64,000 bases of DNA. It comes from an uncultured Lachnospiraceae bacterium. GTDB taxonomy: Bacteria; Bacillota; Clostridia; Lachnospirales; Lachnospiraceae. Below, piece after piece: positions 51,326-61,200 of the stretch. Within the stretch, counting starts at the first letter, position 1; the number at the start of each line of letters is the position of its first letter. The notes below the pieces were generated by a model. The model saw nothing but the letters and a program-made list of their open reading frames with translations. It searched no databases and was not told the origin of the DNA. The translations under genes and the position numbers were made by a program. The stretch spans positions 1-64,000 of the forward strand of contig CAJTTO010000016.1 in assembly GCA_910579275.1 (NCBI GenBank), in the 5' to 3' direction.

Positions 51326-51476
51326 AATTTTCGTAACAGTTCAGCCCAGGACTTTGCATTTACTGCAAAGTCCGTGAAATAGCGTAATGGTAGAGATGCA
51401 TCAAGCCACCACGAAGTGGTTATGCATGGCTTGATGCCTGTAACAGGAAGCCGAAGGCTGAACTGTTACGAATTTT
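51326..51476 (-). repeat. Family A repeat, full copy
   Basis: The 151-bp copy is in reverse orientation, with terminal repeats (CGTAACAGTTCAGCC and GGCTGAACTGTTACG) extended by AATTTT-type flanks. All three internal hairpins are intact. It lies within the GH42-GH53 intergenic region, close to another copy in opposite orientation. Confidence 0.85.
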
Positions 51477-51495
51477 CCTCTATTTTATCCGTTTG

Positions 51496-51654
51496 ACCCT
51501 CGGTTTCCTGTTACAGGCATCAAAGCCATGCGAAACTACTTCGTTGGCGTCAAAGCCACGTGCCTTGGCTTGATGCATTTCCCATACGTTATTCACGTGG
51601 CTTATAAGCCATCATTTGCAGCCCGTGCAAAGTTCTGGGCTGAACTGTTACAAA
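51496..51654 (+). repeat. Family A repeat, copy lacking its left end
   Basis: It begins at CCTCGGTTTCCTGTTACAGG, carries the long middle (CGTTGGCGTCAAAGCCACG) with an extra TTATTCACGTGGCTTATAAG stretch, and ends GGGCTGAACTGTTAC. It stands 20 bp from the preceding copy in the opposite direction, so the pair can form a very long foldback. Confidence 0.8.
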
Positions 51655-51771
51655 CATCAGGAAAAAATTAGGAACTGCCAAAAATTTTCTTGTTTACAGT
51701 CCGGCATTTATCCGCTACCCTTGTCACAAGTAATTCTAAGCAGTTCCTTAATCATACAAATCTCGCCCGCT
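51655..51771. other. Remainder of the GH53-GH42 intergenic region
   Basis: No gene is seen. TTAGGAACTGC (51668-51678) and GCAGTTCCTTAA (51740-51751) form a wide inverted repeat spanning about 84 bp, possibly a further small element. No standard terminator for the GH53 gene was found. Confidence 0.3.
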
Positions 51772-53175
51772 TTATTCAAATATCATACGAAATACATTTA
51801 ATGATTCCAATGGATGACCGTCAAAGTCAAACATTGCCTGATTGTCCCACGAACAGCCGCCATAATATTTTCCGGCGTCCTCAGGGTCATAGTCGGATGC
51901 GTAACTGCTTGCCCAGCCGCTTCCAAACTCCTCCCAGATCGGAGCATTGTCTGCCGTCGCCTCACCGACCGGAATCCATGTCCCTTCCCAGTAAAATATG
52001 CCGAGTGCACCGACTTCGCTCGCCGCCGCGCAGACATCGCGAATCATGCTTGCCTGTCCCTGAACCGTTGCGGGATAGCCGTCAACCAAATCATTTACTC
52101 CCACAAGACTGTTGGCACTCCCATCGCCGTCCTCGGAGGTATAGCAATAAGATGTCTCCGCAATCATTACTTTCTTGCCGTATCTCTCCTGAATCAGCTC
52201 GAGGACGCGCTTCATATTTTTCATGGAGCCATCCCAGAACGGATAATAAGACATTCCGACAATATCATAATCAATTCCCTCATTTTCCAGATTGGCAACA
52301 AGGCTGTCCACCTCTGCCTTGTTGGTAATGCTTGTATAATGCACGACAATCTGGATTTCTTTGCCATATTCCTTTGATATTTCGCGAACCGCACGGCTTC
52401 CCGCATCCAAAAGCTGCGTAACCACGGGCAGCTGTGTCTCCCCTGACATGCCATTGTTGATTTCGTTTCCAATCTGTACCATTCCCACATCAACGCCTGC
52501 GTCAAGAAGTTCTGTGAGACTTTCTTTTGTAAAATCATAGAGTGCGATGCATTTCTCCTCGCCGCTCATTCCCTCCCACGCTTTCGGCGCATGCTGCCTC
52601 TTGGGATCTGCCCAGAAATCCGAATAATGGAAGTCGATACAGACCTTCATGCCGTACTGGGTTGCGCGGCTCCCCAGTGTAACCGCAGTCGCGACGTCAT
52701 TATTGCCGCCGCCATATCCGTTACCATTTTCATCATACGGATCGTTCCAGACACGCAGCCGGATATAATTGACGCCTGACTGCGACAGTGTCTCAAAGAC
52801 ATCCTGCTCGTCCCCATCAAAATTATAGTATTTGACACCGCTGTTTTCCTCCGCAAGTACAGCAGACGCATCCATTCCACAGATAAAATCGTCCGAAATC
52901 CCCGCAACCGGCTCCACATATACAGCGTCGTCCGAACCGCCCTGCAAATCAGCTTCCGCAGTCTCGGAACTTGTTTCTGTCTGTATTTCCGTCTGGGTTG
53001 AAGCCTGCGCTTGTGCCTGCTCGGAAGACGGTGTCTCACTCTGTATTTCCGTCTGAACCGGAGCCTGCTGTTCTGCCTTGGGTTCCTCGCTGCCTGCCCC
53101 GCACCCTGTCATAGCCGCACAGCAAAGACTGGCGCTGATGCAGAAAGCAATTCCTTTCTTGTGTAACTTTTTCAT
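51772..53175 (-). CDS. ganB: GH53 endo-beta-1,4-galactanase, lipoprotein
   Basis: The 467-residue protein has a lipoprotein signal (AMTGC, Cys25) and a Gln/Thr/Glu-rich linker to about residue 88. The GH53 domain follows with FICGMDASAVLAEE, GVNYIRLRVWNDPYD, CIDFHYSDFWADP, acid/base Glu239 in QIGNEINNG and nucleophile Glu341 in MIAETSYCYT. It cuts beta-1,4-galactan (pectic side chains) at the cell surface. The linker holds two TQTEIQxET-like repeats. With the GH42 enzyme and possibly the MglBAC transporter it makes a galactan pathway. It lies upstream of GH42, but two family A repeats separate them. Confidence 0.95.
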   Translation of the reverse strand: MKKLHKKGIAFCISASLCCAAMTGCGAGSEEPKAEQQAPVQTEIQSETPSSEQAQAQASTQTEIQTETSSETAEADLQGGSDDAVYVEPVAGISDDFICGMDASAVLAEENSGVKYYNFDGDEQDVFETLSQSGVNYIRLRVWNDPYDENGNGYGGGNNDVATAVTLGSRATQYGMKVCIDFHYSDFWADPKRQHAPKAWEGMSGEEKCIALYDFTKESLTELLDAGVDVGMVQIGNEINNGMSGETQLPVVTQLLDAGSRAVREISKEYGKEIQIVVHYTSITNKAEVDSLVANLENEGIDYDIVGMSYYPFWDGSMKNMKRVLELIQERYGKKVMIAETSYCYTSEDGDGSANSLVGVNDLVDGYPATVQGQASMIRDVCAAASEVGALGIFYWEGTWIPVGEATADNAPIWEEFGSGWASSYASDYDPEDAGKYYGGCSWDNQAMFDFDGHPLESLNVFRMIFE

Positions 53176-53232
53176 AACATAAGACCTCCCTACTCATATC
53201 GTTTTCCCACAACATAACCAATGTTTTCAATT

Positions 53233-53278
53233 ATTATAACGAAAAAATCGCTCTCCCCACAATATCGCAAAACGATAT
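53233..53278 (-). promoter_or_regulatory. Promoter and palindromic operator of the GH53 gene
   Basis: On the minus strand TATAAT (53233-53238) stands 18 bp after TTGTGG (53257-53262). The palindrome ATATCG-CAAAA-CGATAT (53262-53278) overlaps the -35 side. A related half site (TCATATCGTTTT, 53194-53205) lies downstream near the start codon. This resembles an operator pair for a sugar-responsive regulator, which is not encoded nearby. Confidence 0.45.
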
Positions 53279-53393
53279 GAAGAACACAATTTGTATCATA
53301 TTCGGGATTGTTATGACTTGTGTTAAGAAAACGCGCGAAAATGTAAAAAACGACTGGTAGCTTTGGCGCCGGCCGCATTGTATACTTCGTGTA

Positions 53394-54170
53394 TCATCCT
53401 GTTTCTTTTTGCAGATACCAACTGTACCCTTTAAAAAGCAGGCTTTGGTTTGCGCCGTGAAAAATGGGGGAAAGTGTTTTGCGAAACCATTCATATACCA
53501 TTTCTTCGTTTCGTTCGTCTGTGTCAACTCTGGCATTTACATTCGACTGAATCATCATAAATTCAATAAATGACACAAGGTCAAAAGAGTACGCCATTTC
53601 CAAAGGTATCTGTTTCAATATCCGAAATCCATACGGTGCGATGTCCTCACTTTTCCAAATGGACTCATCCCGAAATGGTCTTGGAAATTCCTTTAAATAT
53701 TGATTGTGCCACCAGTCTGTGTACGTCTGGTTCCCTAGCATCTTATCCGAAATTGCAAAATCATAGATAAGCAGATATCCCCCGTCTTTCATTGCCTGAC
53801 GGATTCTTGGCAGAAAACGCGCCCTGTCTATCCACTGGATTGCGCCTGCCGCCGTGACAATATCCGCTTTTTCATCCGGATTCACAATTTCTTCTGCACT
53901 GCTGACAATAAATGTAATCTGTTCATCCGAACCGCAGACCTCCCGCGCAACACGTATCATTTCCGGAGAGATATCCGAACCCATTACTTTTGCGCAGATA
54001 TCCTTCAGTGCCTTTGTCGAAAGACCGGCTCCACAGCCGATATCCAGCCCCAGCGCAAAATGCCGTTCCCCAATGTCTTCCTGAAACTTGGCAATTACCT
54101 GTTTATGCAAAAAGGGTCTGTTTCTATAGCCCTCCGCAATCCGTTTATAGTCAAAATCTGTATTTTTCAT
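53394..54170 (-). CDS. Class I SAM-dependent methyltransferase
   Basis: The 258-residue protein has the class I fold: motif I LGLDIGCGAGLSTKAL (about 41-56), motif II acid GSDISPEMIRVAR, ADIVTAAGAIQWID and the post-motif FLPRIRQAMKDGGYLLIYDFA. It resembles the UbiE/trans-aconitate methyltransferase-like group, with substrates that cannot be told from sequence. It is cytosolic, ends 219 bp after the GH53 start region, and is transcribed on the minus strand without a close partner. Confidence 0.88.
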   Translation of the reverse strand: MKNTDFDYKRIAEGYRNRPFLHKQVIAKFQEDIGERHFALGLDIGCGAGLSTKALKDICAKVMGSDISPEMIRVAREVCGSDEQITFIVSSAEEIVNPDEKADIVTAAGAIQWIDRARFLPRIRQAMKDGGYLLIYDFAISDKMLGNQTYTDWWHNQYLKEFPRPFRDESIWKSEDIAPYGFRILKQIPLEMAYSFDLVSFIEFMMIQSNVNARVDTDERNEEMVYEWFRKTLSPIFHGANQSLLFKGYSWYLQKETG

Positions 54171-54304
54171 TTGGTTTCCTCCTCTTGGTTCTATATAATC
54201 TGCGAGCCTGTTCTATTCATTCGATGGTGTAAGGAACGCTGTAAAAATAAAATTGCGGGCTATGTAACCTGAATTTGGCACAAATATCGCGCAAAGTGGT
54301 GAAT

Positions 54305-54322
54305 ACGACGCTATAGCGTCGT
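54305..54322. promoter_or_regulatory. Perfect 18-bp palindrome
   Basis: ACGACGCTATAGCGTCGT is exactly self-complementary. It lies between the ABC exporter end and the methyltransferase start. It has no T-run and is not in family A or B. It may be a regulator site for the methyltransferase gene. Confidence 0.4.
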
Positions 54323-54366
54323 TATGCAGATGGCGGAAATGAATTTTCAAACGCGCTCTAGGGAAT

Positions 54367-55950
54367 TTACAATTTCTGCACACCCTTGTCCGTGAACTGA
54401 TATACCTTATTACAATATTTCAAGTTGTCTTTCCTGTGTGTGATTAGAAATATAATTTTATCTTTCTGTCGCAACGCCATTTCGAGAATTTTTTCTTCTG
54501 TTTTCTCATCCAGCGAACTGGTCGGTTCATCCAGAATCAAAACATCTACGTCTTCTGTGTACAGCCTTGCCAGTGCAATTCTCTGTTTATCACCGCCAGA
54601 CAGATTATTTCCGTTTTCCAGTATTTCTGTTTCCGCAATACTTCCATTCCGTTTAAATTTATCCAAAAACTCCAGTTTTTCATATACTTCCTGCCCCAAA
54701 TCCGGTCTTCCGAAATTCAGGCTGTCATACAGGGAACCTGTGATAATCGGCACATTTTGTGAATAAAAGGAAATTCGATTCCGATATGCCGAATTATCCA
54801 ATCTTTCCAATGGAATATTGTCTATGTACACACCCTGATTCTGTTCCCAGAATTTTAACACACTTTTCATCAATGTGGTCTTTCCACATCCAGACTCCCC
54901 AATAATGCCAATAACCTCCCCTTTCTTGGCTGTCATATGAATTTTGTTCGCCAGTACCAAGCCATCTACCGTACACAGCTTATCCATGTCAATCCGAATC
55001 TCGTCAATCTTGTGAATAACAATATCCCCGCTGTTCTCTTGATTGTCTTCCAAAAGCTTCATAAAGTCTCTTGAAGCTTTAATTTCACGTAAATCCAAAT
55101 TGACAGAAACAATACTCATAATTGCAGGCAAAAAGTAGGAAAGTAATATAGAAACAGTAAAAATACCATTTAGCTCAGTTCTCCCCTGCAAGAAAAGATA
55201 GAACAGGAATATCAAAATAATATTCTGCGCAAACATATTAAAAAAATTGATCAGTCCGCTCATTCCCCCCGCAAACATGTTGACCTTCATCGTAAAGACC
55301 TCAATGGTTTTTAAGTGTTCCTCTAAAATATGGTCAAGCCTTCCATTGTCATCATTTTGCTTAATGAAATCTATCTGCCCTGCAATCTGATAAATATCTT
55401 TTCGTTCCTTAGGAATAATTCTCTGCATCTCTTCTGTTTTTTTAAGCAGGCTCTTATTCAAAAAGTAAAATCCAACAACATTCAGTACAAGGATAAATGA
55501 CATTAAAAGAAACATAACAACATTAATGGACAAGGCATAGATCAGAATCAGGACAATAATAATAATTTCCGAAGTCAATACGGGAATCGACCGAATAGTG
55601 AGGTTGGAAAATGTAAGAACCGCTGCATCTGCGCGCTCCACAAGATAAGTCGTCCCATACTGTATAAGTGAACTATATTTCATTGAAAAAATCTTATGAT
55701 AAATTTGCTTTGACAAATGAATCTTACAGTTTTTCATCAAATGCTGCTCCATAACCGTATATACAAGCTGCAAGATGATTTCCAAAAACATCAGCATTAT
55801 AATAAAAAATACTACACTCGTCGAAAATGCAATCCGTCCATTTATCATCTCATTTACACAGAGTGGTATCGCAAAAATACTTAAGCTGATAAGAATGTGA
55901 AATACTGTCAAAGCTATCTCTGTAAATAAATACTTGTTATTGTTTTTCAT
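54367..55950 (-). CDS. One-chain ABC exporter (membrane plus ATPase domain)
   Basis: The 527-residue protein has a six-helix exporter domain (about 1-290) fused to an ATPase: Walker A IIGESGCGKTTLM, Q-loop-like SFYSQNVPIITG, signature LSGGDKQRIALARLY, Walker B VDVLILDEPTSSLDE and the H-loop LITHR. It is of the peptide/lantibiotic exporter type but lacks an N-terminal C39 peptidase. Such proteins work as dimers. A TTGACA at 56061-56066 (minus strand) with a weak -10 may be its promoter. A broken peptide-maturation-like gene lies 1.5 kb upstream on the same strand, which hints at a former peptide cluster. Confidence 0.88.
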   Translation of the reverse strand: MKNNNKYLFTEIALTVFHILISLSIFAIPLCVNEMINGRIAFSTSVVFFIIMLMFLEIILQLVYTVMEQHLMKNCKIHLSKQIYHKIFSMKYSSLIQYGTTYLVERADAAVLTFSNLTIRSIPVLTSEIIIIVLILIYALSINVVMFLLMSFILVLNVVGFYFLNKSLLKKTEEMQRIIPKERKDIYQIAGQIDFIKQNDDNGRLDHILEEHLKTIEVFTMKVNMFAGGMSGLINFFNMFAQNIILIFLFYLFLQGRTELNGIFTVSILLSYFLPAIMSIVSVNLDLREIKASRDFMKLLEDNQENSGDIVIHKIDEIRIDMDKLCTVDGLVLANKIHMTAKKGEVIGIIGESGCGKTTLMKSVLKFWEQNQGVYIDNIPLERLDNSAYRNRISFYSQNVPIITGSLYDSLNFGRPDLGQEVYEKLEFLDKFKRNGSIAETEILENGNNLSGGDKQRIALARLYTEDVDVLILDEPTSSLDEKTEEKILEMALRQKDKIIFLITHRKDNLKYCNKVYQFTDKGVQKL

Positions 55951-56173
55951 TTGTACATATCCACCTATCTATAATTTTATCCCGTCTTTTCTATTATCTA
56001 AAGTGTGTTAGAAAAATGCTTTCAGCACATACTATTAAGACTATTACAGCCTTAATCAAATGTCAATAAAAAATAGGTATTGCCGCAACGCTATGAAAGA
56101 GAAAGACAAAGTGCTATCAGCAAAAATACACAGTAGCTCATCCAACATACTTAAACCGTCTAACGCTGCATAT

Positions 56174-56204
56174 AAAAAACCGGAAGCATATTGCTCCGGT
56201 TTTT
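56174..56204 (-). terminator. Bidirectional terminator after the anti-sigma gene
   Basis: AAAAACCGGA and TCCGGTTTTT enclose a 10-nt loop. The minus strand gives a run of six T. It lies 11 bp past the anti-sigma-like gene end. Confidence 0.85.
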
Positions 56205-56214
56205 CTTTAGCCTG

Positions 56215-56859
56215 TTATTTTTCATCACCGCCGTACATCATCGATGTTGTTGTAACGGAACAGGATGTGGGGCTCTCGTCATTTGTCTGGGTGAAGGAAT
56301 AACTGCCATCCGCGTTTTTCGTAATTTCCACGTATACTGCCTGATCACCCTGATTGAGGTTAAAACCACAAACCCCATTCGCATCAAACAAGTCTGTAAT
56401 CTCTGTCTTCTGGTCTTGATAATATACCCAGACCTTGCCGTCCTCGTCCTCCTTGATACTTATGGACTCATTGATGTGTTCGGCAAGCTCGTCGGCGGAA
56501 AGCCAAGTCGTGTCCCCATTCTCGTCAATGGAGACGCCCCCATAGCCCATGATTTCCTCATCGCCGTTTCCACCGTCATAAATAAACGTATAACCGCCGT
56601 CTCCGTTCTCTTTCACTTCCATTTCTGTCTGTCTTCCATACAGCCACACGTTAATTTTTTCCTGAATGCCGCCAATATCCGCCGCATACACGGTACCGGA
56701 ACCGCCAATTATTACTGCACATGCAACTGCCGCTGCGACTGCCATATTTTTTTTATGCTTTTTTTCAATCTTTGCCATTTCTTCTACCTCCAAACTCAAC
56801 TGCCGGGAGGACTGAATTGCTGAAAAAGCCTGTTTGTAACGTTCACTATTTGTCATCAT
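56215..56859 (-). CDS. Putative anti-sigma factor / membrane protein
   Basis: The 214-residue protein has a cytosolic N-terminus of about 37 residues, one membrane helix (about 38-56, NMAVAAAVACAVIIGGSG) and an external acidic domain of about 155 residues. The external domain has repeating DG/GG motifs (VKENGDGGYTFIYDGGNGDE, SIDENGDTTW, ITKNADGSYSFTQTND). Its start overlaps the sigma-factor stop by 14 bp, and this layout is standard for an ECF sigma factor with its membrane-bound antagonist. No zinc-binding ZAS motif (HxxxCxxC) is seen. It may therefore be an atypical antagonist. Confidence 0.7.
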   Translation of the reverse strand: MMTNSERYKQAFSAIQSSRQLSLEVEEMAKIEKKHKKNMAVAAAVACAVIIGGSGTVYAADIGGIQEKINVWLYGRQTEMEVKENGDGGYTFIYDGGNGDEEIMGYGGVSIDENGDTTWLSADELAEHINESISIKEDEDGKVWVYYQDQKTEITDLFDANGVCGFNLNQGDQAVYVEITKNADGSYSFTQTNDESPTSCSVTTTSMMYGGDEK

Positions 56860-57328
56860 CCCACTCCTCCTTCAATGCATTCCTGAGCATTCCACGCCCG
56901 CGCGATAGCCTGATTTTCACGTTACTCTCGCTCAGCTTTAGGATATCCGCGATTTCACTGACGGTATAATCCTCATAATAATACAGATGAATTACAATGC
57001 GGTATTTCTCCGGAAGCTGCATTACTGTCTCAAAAAGCGTCTCTGCCTCCGGTGTCTCAAATACCAGTGTCTCCATATAATCCTCAATGGAGACCTTGTT
57101 GCGCCGCCAAAACGTGCGGTTTATGTTCTTCGCCTTATTGACGGCAACCCGCATCAGCCACGCGCGCACATGCTGCTCACTTTCAAATTCTTTTTTTGTT
57201 GTATAATACTGAACAAACGTATCCTGAACCACATCTTCTGCATCCTGCTTATTTTTACACATATTAAATGCCGCAGCAAAAAGGCTTCTCTGGTATAACG
57301 CCGCCAGTTCCTGCACGGACTGTCTCAT
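56846..57328 (-). CDS. ECF sigma-70 family factor
   Basis: The 160-residue protein has region 2 (LYQRSLFAAAFNMCKNKQDAEDVVQDTFVQYY, AWLMRVAVNKAKNINR) and region 4 (LPEKYRIVIHLYYYEDYTVSEIADILKLSESNVKIRLSRGRGML). It binds core RNA polymerase and directs it to an unknown promoter set. The ATG at 57328 follows AAAGGAG. It forms a two-gene unit with the membrane protein encoded next. Autoregulation is usual for this group; no clear ECF promoter pair was identified. Confidence 0.92.
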   Translation of the reverse strand: MRQSVQELAALYQRSLFAAAFNMCKNKQDAEDVVQDTFVQYYTTKKEFESEQHVRAWLMRVAVNKAKNINRTFWRRNKVSIEDYMETLVFETPEAETLFETVMQLPEKYRIVIHLYYYEDYTVSEIADILKLSESNVKIRLSRGRGMLRNALKEEWDDDK

Positions 57329-57477
57329 GAGTACTCCTTTTGTTTTTTTAATTGAAAAGATCTTTCATTAATAGTACAACTCATAAACGTATATGGTTAC
57401 ATTTTTTTTTAAACTTTGGCAAATTAACTATTATGTACTAAATCTTTGATGACCACTCATGACAATTTGGGGAATAA

Positions 57478-57964
57478 CTAAAGTAATATCGGATTTGAAG
57501 AGTAATACTTTTCCAATAGCATATATGTATCCATGCCATACACCATTTTTGAAGAATTAGCATACACCTGTCTTGTTAAACCAACTGTATCTTTTGATTC
57601 CATGTAATCTATTAACAGGTCATATACCAACTTCGTATTTAAGGGATAAAAAAGCAAATATTCCCCTTTCATTATGAGTAAGGGCATAAATTATTTCTTT
57701 TGACTCATCATAACCATAACATAATATTTCATGAAAACTATGTCTTAGATGATAGTTTTGTTTGTTATGTAGAAAGTACTCATCCAATGTAATAACAACA
57801 AAATCATTTTGTTGTATTGTCCAAATAATTGCTTCGCATATTTTCTCATCATAGTCTTTATATAACACGACTTTACAACTTTTTAAAAAATAACGCACAA
57901 AGCACTTTCTCGTATATAATAAGTTTGCACACAAATCCATACGAAAGAGAGCAACCTTGTACAT
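57478..57964 (-). pseudogene. Frameshifted BtrH-N/C39-like gene
   Basis: The first frame (57964-57620) reads VVITLDEYFLHNK, HSFHEILCYGYDESKEIIYALTHNE, a pattern like BtrH N-terminal or C39-type papain-fold domains with the His of HEILCYGYD. The second frame (57687-57478) continues NTKLVYDLLIDYMESKDTVGL and closes LLEKYYSSNP. Removing one T from a run of six (57648-57653) joins them into a single protein of about 160 residues, still short compared with the 300 or so expected. It is a broken gene, a sequencing error or a phase-variable one. Peptide-modification clusters often hold such proteins. Confidence 0.5.
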
Positions 57965-57966
57965 TA

Positions 57967-58251
57967 GATTTATTATACAACGAAAATAACTTAATTGGTA
58001 AACTGTACCGCTATTTTCATGTTTACTTTATGATTTTTTCTACGCCCACTATTGAAACACTGTTCCTGCTGATATTATTTGTAAAGAATGATCTGATATG
58101 CCTTGTGGATGAATACGAAAATCTTGACCTCATCGGCAATGCCAGAGCTGATTCCGTTATTTACGGCTTGGCACCCGAACCTACCAGAAAAAAGGGCAGA
58201 CCGGCAGTACATGGAAGAAAACTGTCCATTCAGGATGATTTCATACTATAA
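57967..58251 (+). pseudogene. IS transposase with a large internal deletion
   Basis: The N-terminal piece NLIGKLYRYFHVYF... TPTIETLFLLIL is joined at FVKNDLICLVDEYENLDLIGNARADSVIYGLAP... RKKGRPAVHGRKL. Both pieces look like parts of one DDE transposase family of Firmicutes (start of the protein; then the block ending in the KRGRP-type motif), but about 150-200 residues between them are gone. The frame stays open across the junction and stops at 58251. It marks the edge of the restriction island. The exact IS family needs a database search. Confidence 0.65.
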
Positions 58252-58258
58252 AAAACTT

Positions 58259-61200
58259 TTACTCCTTTCCATACGATACATCCGCCACCATGCTCATTTT
58301 CGGTTCAAATGAATATACAACATCACTGTTCCTTTTTAGTTTCTCATACAATACTGTTCCAAGCGTATCCATAATCTGTTTCATCATATCCGGCTCTTTA
58401 AACATACGAACAAAGAACTCCTCATTTTGTTCATAGCGGCTCGCCGCCATATTGGGAAAATCTTTCTCGAAAAGCAGCATAAAAGTCTTAAAATCATTAT
58501 TCTGTGCATATCCATGCCACTTATCCTGCGCTTCATAATCGCTTTCAATCTGTAAAAGGACTTTATCCATCTCTGTAAAATCTGTTCCATAGCGTTCATT
58601 GATTTTGTCTATAATGACTGTAAGCGGATTCTTCTTTTTATCCTTACGTCCCGCTTCGCCGGTAATCGGTCGGAATCCTTCTTCCGTTGGTTCCAAATCA
58701 ATGCTTCCTTCAAAATCTTTTTCCAAACGGTAATATTCCAACAACACTTTATCATCCACGTTGACGCGTTCCGTACTCCCTTTGGGTAACTGCATCAATA
58801 AGAACTTAGCATATACACTGAATTTATGGATATCCTTGTCAAACAGCCGACATACCTGTGTAATAAATGCATAAATACGATTGAAACGGGCAAGTGTAGA
58901 TTTAAACATATCCTGTCTATCCGCATTTAATGCCTGAAACCGGTCAATTGCTGGCTTTATTTTCCCTTGCAATTTTCCGATGTCTCCACTTGTTTGCTGC
59001 TTCTTTGAGTAAAAAATATCCGCAAACTGCATGATTTCAATTTCCTGATATACATGATACTCATCCAGTGTATTTTTCAGGTCATAAATGACATTCGGAT
59101 TTGTTTCCTCTTCCAATGTCGTTTCTTCATAATAAGGCTCAAAAGATTTTTTGATATCATCTGCTGAATTTACAAAATCAAGGATAAATGTATCCTGTTT
59201 ACCTCTGCATGTACGATTAAGGCGCGAAAGCGTTTGAACTGCTTTCACACCTGACAGTTTTTTATCCACAAACATCGTATGTAATAACGGTTCATCAAAT
59301 CCCGTCTGATACTTTTCCGCTACAATCAGCATACCGAAATCATCTGTGTTAAACGCTTTGGGCAATGCTTTCTCTTTGATTGTCTTTTCATCCTTTGTCT
59401 TGTTCAGTTTTTCCTCCGTAAATGTCTGACCATCATCTTCAATTTCCCCCGAAAATGCGACAAGTACATCAAGGTCATAACCTTTCTCAAGAATCTGTCG
59501 TCGAAATTCCTGTAAATACCGTACAGCATGTAAACGAGATGGCGTTACCACCATTGCCTTTGCTTTACCGCCAATTTTTGTTCTCGTTACACGATAAAAC
59601 TGCTCCAGCATAATAGCAGTCTTTTGAGAGATATTGTGAGGATGCAGCTTTTCGTAATCCAAAATAGCCTTTACTCCTGTTGTTGTATCTACCTCCGGAT
59701 TATCAGGTATTGATTTTACAATCTTATAATACATCTTATATGTCATATAATTTTTCAGCACATCAAGAATAAATCCCTCCTCGATAGCCTGTCTCATAGA
59801 ATAGATATGAAATGGATGATAACCACCGTTCTCATCTTTCCATCCGAACATATTGAGTGTCTTTTCTTTGGGCGTTGCTGTAAAAGCAAAAAATGATATA
59901 TTGCTATGTACTCCCTGTGCTGCCAGCTCATCTAACAGCTTATCCTCATCATCCCTATAATTTTGTTCCTGATCATATTCCATCTGGGCGTATTCTTCTA
60001 AAATCTTCTCTGTATCTGCCAATGCACGTTTTAATTTTTTTGCCGCATCTCCCGTCTGAGAAGAATGTGCCTCATCAACAATAACGGCAAACCGTCTGCT
60101 GCCTGATTTTACTTCTTTATAAATCACCGGAAATTTTTGCAATGTGGTGATGATAATCGGTACACCATCATTGATAGCATTCTTTAACTGCTGTGCATTC
60201 TTTTCAATTTTCTGCACAACACCATCTACATGGTCAAACTGATAAACCGTATTTTGTAGCTGCTCATCCAGCACCTTACGGTCTGTAACAATAATGACTG
60301 ACTGAAAAATCTTTTCGTCATATGTATTATGCAGTCCCGCCAAACGATGAGCAAGCCATGCAATGGAATTGGATTTTCCAGAACCCGCACTGTGTTGTAT
60401 CAAATAATTTTTACCAGAACCATTGATTTTGACATCTGCAAGCAATTTTGTTACCACATCCAGTTGATGATAGCGCGGAAAAATCATTGTTTCCAATATG
60501 ATTTCACCTGTATCCTTATCCCGTTCCACTTTCAAATGAAGATATTTGTTCAAGATTTCAAGCAGACGCTCTTTGCAAAGAACATTCTGCCAAAGATATG
60601 CTGTATCATATCCACTTTCATTGACAGGATTTCCTTTTCCCCCGACTCGCCCTGCGCCGTTACTCCCTTGATTAAATGGCAGAAAATAAGTCTTTTCTCC
60701 TTCTAAACGTGTAGTCATAAAAACCTGTGTCAAATCTACTGCAAAATGAACAAGCACACGTTCTTTAAACGCAAAAATAGCATCTTTTCCCCTACGGTCA
60801 AATTGATACTGTTCAATCGCATTTACTGTGCTTTGTCCCGTAAACTGACACTTTAATTCCATTGAAACAACTGGAATCCCATTGACAAATAGCACAATAT
60901 CAATACTGTTTTCATTACTTAATGAATAGTGTAACTGCCTCGTACAATGTAATATATTGGCTGCAAATTGTTCCTGTGTTGTTGTATTAATAGAAGTTTC
61001 CGGTTTCCAATATACTGCACGAAATTTAACACCTCGGTCTGTAAATCCCTGACGTAAAACCTGAAGCAGTCCTACCATTTTCACCTCACGGCAAAAACGC
61101 TCTACTACCTGTTTTTCGCTATCTGTTCCATATATTTTCTCATAACGCTCCCACTGTTTTGGCTGGCTTATTTTTAAAAATTTCAGAAAAGTTTCCGTAT

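Noticed and set aside
57829..57966. Extension of the transposase remnant upstream to ATG 57829
   Set aside because: This part is antisense to the BtrH-like gene; transposase similarity starts only near 57967.
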